Positions 1 through 10,629 of a DNA stretch of 64,000 nucleotides are shown piece by piece. The stretch covers positions 310,001 through 374,000 of the forward strand of contig OZ020612.1 of the NCBI GenBank assembly GCA_963971575.1, given 5' to 3'. Source of the DNA: Liopterus haemorrhoidalis. Lineage: Eukaryota > Arthropoda > Insecta > Coleoptera > Dytiscidae. A program made the translations under genes and the position numbers. Positions within the stretch are counted from its first letter, which is position 1; each line of letters begins with the position of its first letter. Below the pieces are notes generated by a model. It did no database searches and had not been told where the DNA came from. It was given only the letters and a program-made list of their open reading frames with translations.

Positions 1-486
1 AAAAATGTCTTTTGTACTATTCTCATTCCCATCAATATGCATTACTGATTAGAGTCTAATCTAAGAAGTTCTAAACCTACGGGACGCGACCCAAAATTGG
101 GTCGCGAAGCATATTCTGTGGGTCGCAGAGAAAAATGTGAAGTGCTGGATATAATATTTTCATCTATAAAATTGAATAACATTCTAATACTCATGCAAAG
201 CTTAAGTTTTTTTTTGTAAATTGAACAATTTATTTATAACCTTGAAAATAAAACTTTACATACATCAATTTATTTATCAATTTTTTTGAAAACTTTTACA
301 TTACCAACTGTTAAACGTATTTATCAAAATGAAAATATTGAAAAAAATCTTCACAAAATTACGAGCTGTGAACAAAAACAAAAGAAATAACCTAGATGAT
401 GATAAATTAGGAAGTTTGCGGTTCTGTCACATTTGAAAACGAATCACATAACCTATATATTTCTTGCGATCCATCTTCTTTTTGCC
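1..486. other. AT-rich noncoding stretch
   Basis: No supportable gene. Around 75-130 a short GC-richer patch has the motif gggtcgcgaag, resembling the interior of the hAT MITE at 33504-33849. It may be an old fragment of such an element, but no ends or target duplications were found. Confidence 0.4.
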
Positions 487-915
487 AACCGCCAACATAT
501 ATAAGAGAGGTATTGTGATCATAACGATTTTGTCATTTCGAGATTTCGATGGATCTCTACGTATTGAGGTCCCTACATAACGTTTTGACTATTTAGCATG
601 ATGTCTGTCGGTCTGTCTGTTGATCAACTTTTGGTAAAGATCGATTGAGTAGAAATGGAAGTTTAGTCGTGTAGATTTTTGTGAATATTTAGCAACAGAA
701 AAATATTTCGAAAAAAATTATTTTACAAAAGTTGCTATAAATGCAATAACTAACAACTTTTATTTGAGACGTTTTTTGAGAAAACGCCGGAAAAAAATTT
801 TCGATTTTTTTTCTAAATGTTTTCCAAGTTATTTCTATTCTGCTGCTAGAATGTATTTTATACAAGTACTTTGTGATGGCGGTCGGTCCTGTGGTAGACA
901 CAGCTGATTTTTTTT
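487..915 (+). repeat. Repeat family A, copy 1
   Basis: Noncoding dispersed repeat sharing order and sequence with 44643-45328. It opens with a roughly 95-bp block (gccaacatatataag through ggtccctacataacg), then a short tgtcggtctgtctg stretch, then a body ending near ggtcctgtggtagacacagc. The short reading frame inside it (689-901, minus) is repeat sequence, not a gene. The minisatellite is contracted here compared with the copies at 44.7 kb and 62 kb. Confidence 0.75.
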
Positions 916-1740
916 ATTAAGTTAAGGCTGGTATTTTGCATCGAGCGCAGAAATACCTTTGTCCTGAACCGCTTCAAATATTTTTTTTTTCAAAATAGTT
1001 ACCTGTAAAGAAGGCCTTTTCAATATAACTTTTCACACGATGCGTCAGTCAAGTGTCTAAAATGGTAGCACAAGATTGTACACGAATTGTAAACAATAGT
1101 TTTTTTACGAATACAATACAAACAATAGGTAATAATTAATAACATTCGATTATTTTGTTATTTAGTACCATAATTACATATAAGATGGCAGACCAATGTT
1201 CATAATGTATGAGGGAAAATTAATACAAATTGTTATTTACTTCACAAATTGAGCTTCTCGAGTGTAGAGATAATGGTAACCAACAAAAACATACTTTTGA
1301 AATTCTGTTAATTAATGCTTTAAACATAAGATGTAAACATAAGATACTGATATCATTGTGACCAACACTAAAACGCGTCTTTCTACCTACTTAATATTTC
1401 TTACATTAGATACATTATCAGGAACAGCAGTTAGAATGATTTACATCCATATTTTAATTTATTAGAACATGTCACTTGACATTGTTTACACCCAAGCATC
1501 TCAATTATAGCCTTAATTTGTGAAGTTCAGAATGATTTATTAATTTTACCTCATTCTAAACTGCATGTTAATTCAACAATGAATATTTGTTCGGTATTAT
1601 TATTATTTTATTCAATTTACATCGGCCTATTTCTGCAACGAGGCTAATCGCCGATGCCAGGGGGCGAGCTCCTACACCTGGATGAGAGGTGAATGATTGT
1701 GAAAATGATGTGAAATGATTGTGAAAGTGATGTAATTATG
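916..1740. other. Noncoding, no recognised feature
   Basis: AT-rich sequence with no coding region, RNA gene or element end that I can support. The part at 1620-1720 is GC-richer (catcggcctatttctgcaac) and may belong to an unrecognised repeat. Confidence 0.4.
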
Positions 1741-2412
1741 TTATGTAGGGACCTCAATTCGTGGAGATCCATCGAAATCTCGAAGTGTCAAAATCGATGA
1801 TCACAATACCTCCCTTATATATGTATTAGACCGGGAGCTCATGACATTTTTGGTCTCCGATTTCATACAGCATGCCTTTTGGAGGAGAGAATATTTACCC
1901 TGTGACAACAAAAAAGGGATGGTACTAAACCCCTGCACGCTTTCCGGTCATAGGGAAAATTGCATTTCCACTTGCACAAAATTTTTGTGTTTTTCTCTGA
2001 CTTAATATTGCTTGCCCTTTTGTCAAAAGAAAGTTATAACAAATTTAAAGTCTTTTAATTATAGGCATGCTGTATGAAAACGCGGAAAATTATATTTTTT
2101 TATTACAAGATCACATGATCGTTTGAGCCCTTTTGGACCCTTCGAATCGCATGCATATATTTAAAAGACTTTAAATTTGTTATAACTTTCTTTTGACAAA
2201 AGGGCAAGCAATATTAAATCAGAGAAAAGCACAAAAATTTTGTGTTTAAGTGGAAATGCAATTTTCCCTATGACCGGAAAGCGTGCAGGGGTTTAGTACC
2301 ATCCCTTTTTTGTTGTCACAGGGTAAATATTCTCTCCTCCAAAAGGCATGCTGTATGAAATCGGAGACCAAAAACTGTCATGAGCTCCTGGTCTATATGT
2401 TAGCGGTCGGTA
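1741..2412 (-). repeat. Repeat A, solo terminal block, split by foldback copy 1
   Basis: Only the ~95-bp end block of repeat A is present, on the minus strand (1741-1826 and 2396-2412). It is divided by the foldback element at 1827-2395. Removing the element and one TAT restores a continuous block ending in gcggtcggtaaa, as seen at 62335-62356. This gives a relative age: the repeat A block came first. Confidence 0.75.
1827..2395 (+). mobile_element. Foldback element family F, copy 1 (3-bp TSD TAT)
   Basis: 569-bp element whose two ~240-bp arms are inverted copies, starting tagaccgggagctcatgac and ending in its complement. It is flanked by TAT (1824-1826 and 2396-2398). The central ~85 bp is unique and contains ggcatgctgtatgaaaacgc, which partly repeats a motif near the outer end (catacagcatgcc). 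The arms differ by small markers, so copies can be oriented; copies 1-3 are in one direction, copies 4-5 in the other. It has no ORF. A 3-bp duplication is known from PIF/Harbinger and CACTA-type DNA transposons, but the termini do not let me assign a superfamily. Confidence 0.88.
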
Positions 2413-3294
2413 AAAATTTGGCGAATCCGTGTTGATAAAGCTTGTTTCGCTTATTTTTATCAGTACTATAAGCTCTCAGAAATTTTGACCATATTTATAA
2501 AACCCCATATATTTTTACTATAAAAATAAGTGACATATTTCAAATGATACGCACCATACTCCTTAAATATTTATTCTATTGAAAAATTGAACCAAAATTG
2601 ACTCTATGAATTTACGGATATTTTTGAATTTCAAAGATACTCTGATAAAAACATTTCGTAGATTAAAAACGAAATATAATTTTAAAAAATGTATATATCT
2701 TGATTCAATTATGACAAAAATATTATCCCAGACATCCAACATTCTGTTATATACCTACGAAATCCTGACGTGTTAAAGTTCACACTTCACATCACTTTTT
2801 AATATTGTCAATAGAGTGGAACACTCTACCAAATGGGTTTTCCCCTCAGGGCTAAGGGAGAGACAGGTCTGGTTGACGCGGGGAAGTTTGTTTTTACTGT
2901 AGGTAATATATTTTAAACTCATTATTAAAAACCTTTTGTTTCGAGCATTTTAATCCTATTAACTTTAATTTGTGGAAAATTTTTATTTAAAAAATCCGTG
3001 TGATGCGCGCGCATTAGAACACAGAAATCAATGCAAAAATTCGTGTTTGGACCACGCTAAAATGAACCACCAAATTTCCATTGTTCCAACATGAATAGCA
3101 GTGTCATTATGGCAACAAACAGATATCTGTTGCTTTCCATTATTCCTCAAATGCCTTCAACAGCACCAACAACAACCACCCACTTTTCCCAATCCAACCA
3201 ATCCCTTTCAATCAAATATTCACATTTACATCTTACTAGGGATGCAACTTTTCTTAAATATCAAAATATATATCCGTTTTATTTTTGTAATTAT
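2413..3294. other. Noncoding; one palindromic-core motif copy
   Basis: No gene. At 2753-2800 there is one copy of the dispersed motif described for repeat D: a cctRcgaaatcctg start, a ttcacacttcacatca end, and a degraded palindromic core between them. The rest is AT-rich with nothing recognised. Confidence 0.5.
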
Positions 3295-4052
3295 TGAAAT
3301 ATCGAGACTCTGATGATCTCAATAATACCATGGATACACCACTATGGCAAGAGATAGAGGTTTTATACAGGTATCCATGGAAATATAAAATATGTAATAA
3401 GTGACGTGAAAATATTTCTAATAGATAAAAATGTCATTAATAAATTATTATTAATATTTATTTACTTTCTTTAATTTGTTCAGATTCAGCTATACTATTA
3501 ATAATAACAGGTTACAATATCATGGCAAGCCAGAAAACAAAGATCAGTGTCTCTATCAAGCACGGAAGCTGAATACATGGCACTTACACAGGCCACAAAG
3601 GAAGCAATTTATCTTAGAGATTTTCTAAATGAATTAAATTATGAAGTCGGACAAAATAAAATGACGATTTTTGACGACAATCAGAGTGCCATAAAACTTG
3701 TGAAGAATAATGGATTTCATTCTCGTACGAAACATATAGCCATACAATATTTTGTAAGAGAAAAGTATGAACAAAATTTAATTGACATAAATTATAAGCC
3801 AACAGAAGATATGGTGGCCGATGTTTTCACAAAAGGACTAACTAGATTCAAGAATGAAAAATGCGTGAAAGAAATGGGATTATCTGAAATCATCATTGTG
3901 GGAGAGTATTGAAATATCGAGACTCTAATGATCTCAATAATACCATGGATACACCAATATGGCAAGAGATAGAGGTTTTATACATGTATCCATGGAAATA
4001 TAAAATAAGTAATAAGTGACGTGAAAATATTTCTAACGTGAAAATAATAACA
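3295..4052 (+). mobile_element. Internally deleted Ty1/copia LTR retrotransposon
   Basis: Two related segments beginning tgaaatatcgagactctRat occur at 3295 and 3910, in direct orientation, each followed by the same ~125 bp. They flank a fragment encoding only the copia RNase H end. The second follows a purine-rich stretch (gtgggagagtat) as expected for a polypurine tract and 3' LTR. The first is probably the 5' LTR, ending near aataataaca (3509). Gag, protease, integrase and reverse transcriptase are missing, so this is a deletion derivative. LTR ends are inferred, and I could not confirm a target-site duplication. Confidence 0.7.
3512..3912 (+). pseudogene. Ty1/copia RNase H domain, C-terminal Pol fragment
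   Basis: Reads in one frame from a TISWQ-like start at about 3512 to the stop at 3910-3912. Copia RNase H hallmarks are visible: SLSSTEAEYMAL near the start, DNQSAIKL in the middle, SRTKHIAIQYFVREK, and ADVFTKGL near the end. In the family this domain degrades the RNA strand of the RNA-DNA hybrid during reverse transcription. Everything upstream (Gag to reverse transcriptase) is missing; in-frame stops lie just before it, at the presumed deletion junction. The stop codon is formed by the first bases of the downstream LTR. It is a remnant and cannot act alone. Confidence 0.9.
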
Positions 4053-4098
4053 GTAATAAACATTTTTGTGAAATTTTATCAAGTACATATTTCATTTA

Positions 4099-4500
4099 TT
4101 TGGTCGTCATGGATGAAATTTGTAGAAAAAAAGACAAAGTTGGTTGATAACTTAAAAATATAAGGAAATATTTTATTCATCAAAGTATGCACCCATATTG
4201 TCTATACACTTTTGCCAGATTATACTCTATTAATGTTTCAAATACACTATTAATGTTTCGCGTGGTGCGATGCCGTCATTCCACGTAAGATCTCATACTT
4301 CATAATAGTGCGAATTTCCGACCATTCCATTTTCAACAAAATTAATTTTTAAAAAAGTTTTTGATATTTTTTAGTGCATACAATTATTTCTTTAAACAGT
4401 CGAGATGTGTAACTTTCCAACAAAAAAAAACAGAACGGTAAAATATTAAGCCAATGTCATATAAGAAGTTGGCAATATTAATAACTACAAATTTCATCCG
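4099..4500 (-). mobile_element. Mariner family 1, MITE-like deletion derivative
   Basis: Minus-strand copy of the mariner family seen at 8025-9547. The right terminal sequence ggtcgtcatggatgaaattt is at 4099. The transposase start (MEWSEIRTIMKYEILRG, reading down from about 4327) joins directly to the last residues (CIDNMGAYFDE, about 4180). The catalytic core is therefore deleted. The left end has ctacaaatttcatccg but then runs into sequence shared with 7897-8024 instead of the normal terminus. Confidence 0.75.
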
Positions 4501-4606
4501 TAATTACCGTTTATATGAAGTTTAACTGAAGTTAAAATTTCATCTTTGGTGCCTCTGATTATCCCCCCCCCCCCCCCGACTTAGAGTATGCCACTCCATT
4601 GATACC
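4490..4606. repeat. Flank shared with 7897-8024 (inverted)
   Basis: About 110 bp beyond the left end of the mariner MITE, containing ctgaagttaaaatttcat, a 15-bp C run (4563-4577) and gccactccattgataccact. The same order occurs on the other strand next to the mariner at 8025. Two separate insertions should not share outside sequence, so this points to a duplicated segment or a larger composite element. Confidence 0.65.
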
Positions 4607-4812
4607 ACTAAAACAAACCACTAAACAAAATTAATATTGTAAAAAAGTTTTTGATATGTTTTAGAGCATACAATGATTTCTTTAAATAGGCGAGATGTGT
4701 AACTTTCCAACAAAAAAAAAAAAAACAGAACGGTAAAATATTAAGCTAATGTTAAATAATAAGCTGTTAAAGTTGGCAATATTATTAACTACAAATTTCA
4801 TCCTTGACGACC
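4607..4812 (-). mobile_element. Mariner family 1, 5'-end fragment
   Basis: Minus-strand copy of only the 5' noncoding end of mariner family 1, about 200 bp, with the intact terminus catccttgacgacct at 4797-4812. It repeats the sequence at 4340-4500 with small changes, so two 5' ends lie in tandem. Confidence 0.7.
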
Positions 4813-5064
4813 TGATACACAAATACCATAAAAATTTATAACATGAATCTATGCAACTTGCATTACAATAAACAATTATCCTACATTAATATCTTATTGC
4901 GCCGCCTTTGTTGTAAGTTGGCAATGAAATTAGCAAATAGTTCTCTTATTTAATAGTTCAAGTCAAAAAAACAAAATATTTGTTTACACTTTATAATTTA
5001 AAGGTTATAAGTGAATATTTTATCATGGTGTAAGACATAACTTCATAAAAATTCCATTTTTTCA

Positions 5065-5209
5065 CCGTCCTGAACAACCTGCCGCTTGAATGCCAAAAAT
5101 GCATAGACAATATGGGTGCATACTTTGATAAATAAAATAATTCCTTATATTTGTAAGTTATCAACCAACTTTGCCTTTTTTTCTACAAATTTCATTCTTG
5201 ACGACCTAA
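5065..5209 (+). mobile_element. Mariner family 1, 3'-end fragment
   Basis: Plus-strand 3' end of mariner family 1. It encodes the last transposase residues (NNLPLECQKCIDNMGAYFD) followed by a stop, the 3' noncoding end and the terminus gacgaccta. No catalytic residues are present. Confidence 0.75.
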
Positions 5210-6520
5210 TAATTGTTTAGAAAAACGGAATTCCAAAATTATGTCTAACTCCAGTGCCCTTATATCTGGAGCACCTGGAGCGACCCTCCATCGTTCCATT
5301 CCACGGCACGGCACTGCCTATGAAATCCTGAAATGTGGAAAAAATTACACAACTTATCAATTTTTTTGTTACTCCTACGAACTTGTATCTTGTACTGCTT
5401 TCACGAACAATAGAGCGACGGTGCAAATTAATATAGTTATCTATCAACGTCAATAACGACAATGCGTTAATCCTAGAATTTATTATGTTCCGCGAGTAGA
5501 GCAATTCTCACGTCCGTATGTGCCTGTTCGCTGTATTAACGCGAGTTTCTCCAATAATATTCCAACTAATTTAATTCGCGTTGAAAGAGAAATAAAAGGC
5601 CGAGAACACAGCGAACTAGCGACTGCTGTTTGCCAACTGTATGTTTAAATGATTGCTTCTGATGAAGTCTATCGACTGATATAAATTCAGCGCGGATCTA
5701 ACGTGTATGAAAGATGGAAACTGCAAAAACTAGTCTATAGTACGTCGTCCGTTATTGGGCTATCCATAACTATAATAAATCAACGATAAATCGACTCTGT
5801 TTTTAAAAGGATATTTTCTCGGATGACCTACATCGCCCCTCAATGTTGCGCTAAATGTTTCGCCAGCGATACAACCCCCCCCCCCCCCCCAACCCCCCGC
5901 AACCCGACCGCAATAACGCGATATTGTTTATTTTGAAATTTTAATCACATTGACAATTTGACATCAGTGCTACATTACAAAGCCAACATTTCACTATTTT
6001 TAGTTCTATAAAAATATTACACCAGGTAAATCAGATAAAAGAGGAAATTAACAGTGATTCCAATCGCCAAAAATTTTAAATGGCAAAAAAGAATCAGTGC
6101 CGTAACTAGTATGAAGCTCGGTTACTCGATGGTAAAGGCTCAAGTACTATAACTGCCCAGAGCTGGCATATTTTTGGCGCCCTAAAATGAACAGTAGTAG
6201 TTTTTCATAGTAATTTTTTTGACGCTTCGATTTCAGGACCTATTATATTCAACTGTGTTGGCAAACACATTATTACCTTAATGTGGAACTTGCTCAACAC
6301 CTCAGACTTCTTTCTCTAGCCATACGCCTTACTTCATCCAATTCAAATTGAATCAACTCTTCGTCCATTATTAAAAACTGGACAAATAATGAGTATTATT
6401 CCGAATTATTTATTCATTAACTTTTTAAGATAGGAAAACGATTTATTTTCATTCAGTGTATTACATTTATAATGTTAAAACTAAAAATGATTTGAGACGT
6501 TAAATTTAAAATATATTTAT
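5210..6520. other. Noncoding; C run and isolated motifs
   Basis: No supportable gene. It holds one degraded copy of the palindromic-core motif (5315-5362), a 16-bp C run at 5875-5890, and a lone hAT-like end cagtgccgtaactag at 6096. A matching opposite-type end lies at 62505-62552, but the two are too far apart to be one element. Confidence 0.45.
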
Positions 6521-7396
6521 TAAAATAAATTTTCCAATTTTTTATATAATATAAAAATACGCACACGGAAAAAATGTTCACAGATTAATATGCACACGGA
6601 AAGAAGCGCACAAGAAAAAATACACACACGGAAAAAAGCACACACGGAAAAATACTCACACGGAATAAAGCGTACACTATATCTCAAATCAGTTTGAAAT
6701 AAATCGTGAGAAACTATTGCACAGTAAAATTTAATTGTTTGCCCGCTTTAATATATTGCGTTCACATTTTTTTTCGAAATATTTTTCTGTTATGAAATAT
6801 TCGCAAAAATCTTAAAATCGACACGAGTAAACTACCATTTCTAGTCAGGTCTCTACTTATGAATGTCAACTTGTAATCTCTCACTAAAAAATTGTGCCTC
6901 TCATTGCCAGCTAAGAAGATGCGAGTGCCTCACTCGCCACACCCTTAGCACGACCCTAGTTAAAATAAATTTTCCAATTTTTTATATAATATAAAAATAC
7001 GCACACGGAAAAAACGCTCACAGATTAATACGCACACGGAAAGAAGCGCACAAGAAAAAATACACACACGGAAAAAAGCGCACACGGAAAAATACTCACA
7101 CGGAAAAAAGCGTACACTATATCTCAAATCAGTTTGAAATAAATCGTGAGAAACTATTGCACAGTAAAATTTAATTGTTTGCCCGCTTTAATATATTGCG
7201 TTCACATTTTTTTTCGAAATATTTTTCTGTTATAAAATATTCGCAAAAATCTTAAAATCGACACGAGTAAACTCCCATTTCTAGTCAGGTCTCTACTTAT
7301 GAAACTTGTAATTTCTCACTAAAAAATTGTGCCTCTCATTGCCAGCTATGAAGATGCGAGTGCCTCACTCGCCACACCCTTAGCACGGCCCTAGTT
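6521..7396 (+). repeat. 440-bp tandem duplication
   Basis: Two adjacent units start with taaaataaattttccaattt at 6521 and 6961 and end with agcacgRccctagt. They differ at only a handful of positions, so the duplication is recent. Each unit holds an internal array of cacacggaaaaa-type repeats (about 6560-6670 and 7000-7110), a fragment of repeat family A (cgaaatatttttctgttat through ctagtcaggtct), and the sequence gaagatgcgagtgcctcact. No coding capacity was seen. Confidence 0.88.
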
Positions 7397-7450
7397 GCCT
7401 ATGAATCCTTGAAATGTATAACAATTTACACTTCACAATAATTTGTAGTT
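7390..7450 (+). repeat. Degraded palindromic-core motif copy
   Basis: gcctatgaatccttgaaatg followed by a ttacacttcaca end, matching the motif family best seen at 28137-28350. It begins right at the end of the 440-bp duplication. Confidence 0.5.
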
Positions 7451-8038
7451 GTTGTGGAATGCAATGTGCTGGCGAAATACCATCTAATTAATTTCAAGAG
7501 TAAAGTAGAAAATCTTAAAATTTCAGCGAATAGTGCAATAAATAGTCCAAGTTCAGTAGTGCATAGCCAATGAGTCCATTTACCTTGAATCACAATGATT
7601 TGCATATTTGCAATAATTAATTAAAAATGTTGCGCGACTCGGCAGAAAGTTCATTAACTAACTCTCGGCGTCAATTACTTTTAGAAATACCCAAATCACG
7701 TGTTTCAGCGTGACATGACCATGAGGCCATGAGGCTCTCATGTGTGATTGACCTATAAATATTTTTTAGAATATTTTGAGAAAGTGTTATCGCATTGTTG
7801 TTGTCTAGCGTGCATAGTAGATGGACTTTGGCACGACATATAGAACCAGATACTGTATCTCATATTTCTCGGCAATGTCACGCATTTTTAGTGGTATCAA
7901 TGGAGTGGCACACGCTTCCAACAGAAGAAGTCCGTTGGCGTGGGCGGGGGGGGGGGTATTCCCCCCCCAGAGACACCAAAAATGAAATTTTAACTTCAGT
8001 TGAACTTCAACGGTAATTACGGATGAAATTTGTAGTTA

Positions 8039-8603
8039 TAGACCGGGAGCTCATGACATTTTTGGTCTCCGATTTCATACAGCATGCCTTTTGGAAGAGA
8101 AAATATTTACCCAGTGACAACAAAAAAGGGATGGTACTAAACCCCTGCACGCTTTCCGGTCATAGGGAAAATTGCATTTCCACTTGCACAAAATTTTTGT
8201 GTTTTTCTCTGATTTAATATTGCTTGCCCTTTTGTCAAAAGAAAGTTATAACAAATTTAAAGTCTTTTCATTATAGGCATGCTGTATGAAAACGCGGAAA
8301 ATCATATTTTTTATTACAAGATCACATGTTTGTTTGAGCCCTTTGGGACCCTCCCAATCGCATGCATATATTTAAAAGACTTTAAATTTGTTATAACTTT
8401 TTGACAAAAGGGCAAGCAATATTAAATCAGAGAAAAGCACAAAAATTTTGTGTTTAAGTGGAAATGCAATTTTCCCTATGACCGGAAAGCGTGCAGGGGT
8501 TTAGTACCATCCCTTTTTTGTTGTCACAGGGTAAATATTCTCTCCTCCAAAAGGCATGCTGTATGAAATCGGAGACCAAAAACTGTCATGAGCTCCCGGT
8601 CTA
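8039..8603 (+). mobile_element. Foldback element family F, copy 2 (3-bp TSD TTA)
   Basis: 565 bp, same orientation and structure as copy 1, flanked by TTA (8036-8038 and 8604-8606). Excision of the element plus one TTA gives gtagttattaatattgcc, exactly the uninterrupted sequence on the other strand at 4482-4500. This empty-site comparison fixes the ends and the 3-bp duplication. Confidence 0.92.
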
Positions 8604-8768
8604 TTATTAATATTGCCAACTTCAACTTATTATATGACATTGGCTTAATATTTTACCGTTCTGTTTTTTTTTTTTTTGTTGGAAAGTTACACATCTCGCC
8701 TGTTTAAAGAAATCATTGCATGCATTAAAAAATATCAAAAACTTTTTTAAAAATTAATTTTGTTGAAA

Positions 8769-9476
8769 ATGGAACGGTCGGAAATTCGCACTATTATGAA
8801 GTATGAGTTCTTACGTGTCGACCGGCGTAGCGTAGTGGTAACACATGTGCTCTGCGTTGCGAAGGTCTCGGGTTCGAATCCCGTTCAGGCATGGAAATTT
8901 TCTCAAATCAAAAATTGTCCTGGCTAATTGCCAAAGCAATAAAGGCCATTAAGTTCTTATGTGGAACTACGACATCGCAGATCGCGCGAAACATTAATAG
9001 TGTATTTTGCTCTAGTGTTACTACGCAGCACACAATATAAATTTCGTACAGGTAATTTAAAAACGAAAAAAAAAAATGGTTCATAGATTACAGCAGAAAT
9101 ATACAGCAACCAACTGGACGAAATGATGCAAAAACTTAAAGAAAAACAGCCTAGATTGGTCAACAGATCGACTCCTATCTTGCATGATAACGCTAGACCA
9201 CACACTGCACAAATGACGGCAAAACTACAGGAATTGGAGTTGGAACTTCATCTTCCTCCATACTCACCAGACCTTGCCCCAACTGACTATCACTTCTTCC
9301 GCAATTTGGACAACTTTTTAATAGGAAAACAGTTTAATTCCGACAATGTTGTAAAACTGGCCTTCCAGGAATTCATTAACTATCGTCCGCCAGGGTTTTA
9401 TACCACCGGCCTGAACAACCTGACGCTTAAATGGCAAAAGTGTATAGACAATATGGGTGCATACTTTGATGAATAA
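8769..9476 (+). pseudogene. Mariner transposase, SINE-interrupted and internally deleted
   Basis: The N-terminus starts at 8769 (MERSEIRTIMKYEFLR), is broken by the SINE, and resumes at about 8964 (GTTTSQIARNINSV). Sequence then degenerates to about 9120. The C-terminal half (9123-9476) reads openly with HDNARPHTA at 9184-9210, carrying the second catalytic Asp, and YSPDLAPTDYHFF at 9262-9300, carrying the third. The first catalytic Asp region is missing. In the family this enzyme cuts and pastes the element at TA sites. This copy is inactive by deletion and insertion. Confidence 0.88.
8818..8951 (+). mobile_element. tRNA-derived SINE, copy 1
   Basis: About 134 bp with a tRNA-like head: A-box-like tagcgtagtgg and B-box-like ggttcgaatcc, then a tail ending ccaaagcaataaaggccatt. 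It is flanked by 12-bp direct repeats agttcttacgtg (8806-8817) and agttcttatgtg (8952-8963), a typical LINE-mediated target duplication. It sits inside the mariner transposase. A second copy on the minus strand at 35175-35307 shares both head and tail. Confidence 0.88.
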
Positions 9477-9777
9477 AATAATTCCTTATATTTGTAAGTT
9501 ATCAACCAACTTTGTCTTTTTTTCTACAAATTTCATCCTTGACGACCTAATATATATTTTTATCAAATTATCTATCTATCGGTTGAGAAACACTGGTGTA
9601 AAGTATTAAATGTAAACACTGTGTGTAAGACATCCAGGAATCGTTCTCTCTGTGCTACATCTTCCCTTATTAGATACTTACAAAACCCTAAAAAGTAGTA
9701 AAATTGTCCGTTATCAGTATTTTTGTTTCATGTAATGTCGGATGTAGGTTTCCTGTCCAGAAAGGCGTAATGTAATC

Positions 9778-9930
9778 AGGGTTTGTCGCAGTTTCATATT
9801 GTTCCGATTTAAATCCCTGCGGCTATTTTCTTTGTAGTTACTTAAGGATTGTGTTTGCAGGAACAATCCCAGAGAAGCTTGTGCAGTTGAAGGCTCGGGA
9901 TGTTATTGATGATATTGGAGTCCGTGCGAC
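9778..9930 (+). pseudogene. Tc1/mariner transposase C-terminal fragment
   Basis: One frame reads SDLNPCGYFLCSYL, then FAGTIPEKLVQLKARDVI, from about 9793 to 9925. This matches the 'SPDLNPCDYFLWGYL' region of insect Tc1/mariner transposases that carries the last catalytic acidic residues. Only about 45 residues remain, and no inverted repeats were found around it. Confidence 0.6.
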
Positions 9931-9990
9931 CCCCGTGCGACCCCCGTGTGACCCCCGCGCACCCCCTGTACGACCCCCACACGACCCACT
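9925..9990 (+). repeat. Short GC-rich tandem repeat
   Basis: About five imperfect copies of an 11-bp unit, gtgcgaccccc, in otherwise AT-rich DNA, directly following the transposase fragment. Confidence 0.7.
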
Positions 9991-10532
9991 CCTCACTCAC
10001 TCTCTCATAATCCGTTTAAACGAAACACGGGCAAAAAAAGCAACAGTATTAGGCAATACAGTTTTTTGGATTTATTTTATCGCGCTTTTATTTTTGTTCG
10101 TATTATCAGGTCGTAGCATATACGTATGTGCGGTTTCAGCGTATTTTAAATTATCAATAAAAACAGTCGGAAAGTTTTAATCAATACACAGTAACTGGTT
10201 ACTTCCGTATTATTTAGGGATATTGTACGCGTACCCCCTGCGAGCAGGAACTCGCATTACGATGTCTGATGCGTTGCTTATCGCTGCTATTAAACTCGCG
10301 TCCAGTAATGGATTATTGACAACTGTAACGGATTACTCCGCATAATAGAACACTTTATTCCTTCAACACTACATAACATAAAACGCACAACATTACAATT
10401 CATTTACATACTTAGTTGCTTTTTATGGAAACTAAATAAAATACATTCGTTATCTTATTTATTCGTCTTTTCTCTGTCGAAATGTATTATTTGTACATGA
10501 TATAACATTAATAGCATATATTTATTTCACAT

Positions 10533-10604
10533 ACCTCCGTAACCCAGTGGCCCTGGGATAAGAACGCGAAATCCTTAAGTTGATGGGTTCAATTCCCAGT
10601 GAGG
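10533..10604 (+). repeat. tRNA-like sequence, probable SINE head or tRNA pseudogene
   Basis: A ~72-nt stretch with an A-box-like taacccagtgg and a strong B box gggttcaattccc. An acctc/gaggt acceptor pairing closes it, and the T arm pairs well (tggg/ccca). The anticodon arm does not fold properly, so it is unlikely to be a working tRNA gene. No second copy or target duplication was seen. Confidence 0.5.
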
Positions 10605-10629
10605 TTTTCTTTTGATTTCTACTTTATAA

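Larger units (their letters stand above)
8025..9547 (+). mobile_element. Mariner family 1, composite copy with two insertions
   Basis: Mariner with the normal right terminus (catccttgacgaccta, ending near 9549) and an altered left end. A foldback element (8039-8603) lies just inside the left end and a tRNA-derived SINE (8818-8951) sits within the first codons of the transposase. Removing both restores an uninterrupted 5' region comparable to 4320-4500. The transposase is also deleted between its N-terminal part and the HDNARPH motif, so this copy is not autonomous. Confidence 0.82.

Noticed and set aside
3091..3313. Two overlapping 68-70-codon frames
   Set aside because: No motif; they end inside the presumed copia 5' LTR and overlap in different frames.
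5217..5504. Opposed 95- and 71-codon frames
   Set aside because: No recognised domain; the segment includes a palindromic-core motif copy.
10533..10604. Functional tRNA gene
   Set aside because: Promoter boxes and the T arm are good, but the anticodon stem and loop do not form properly.
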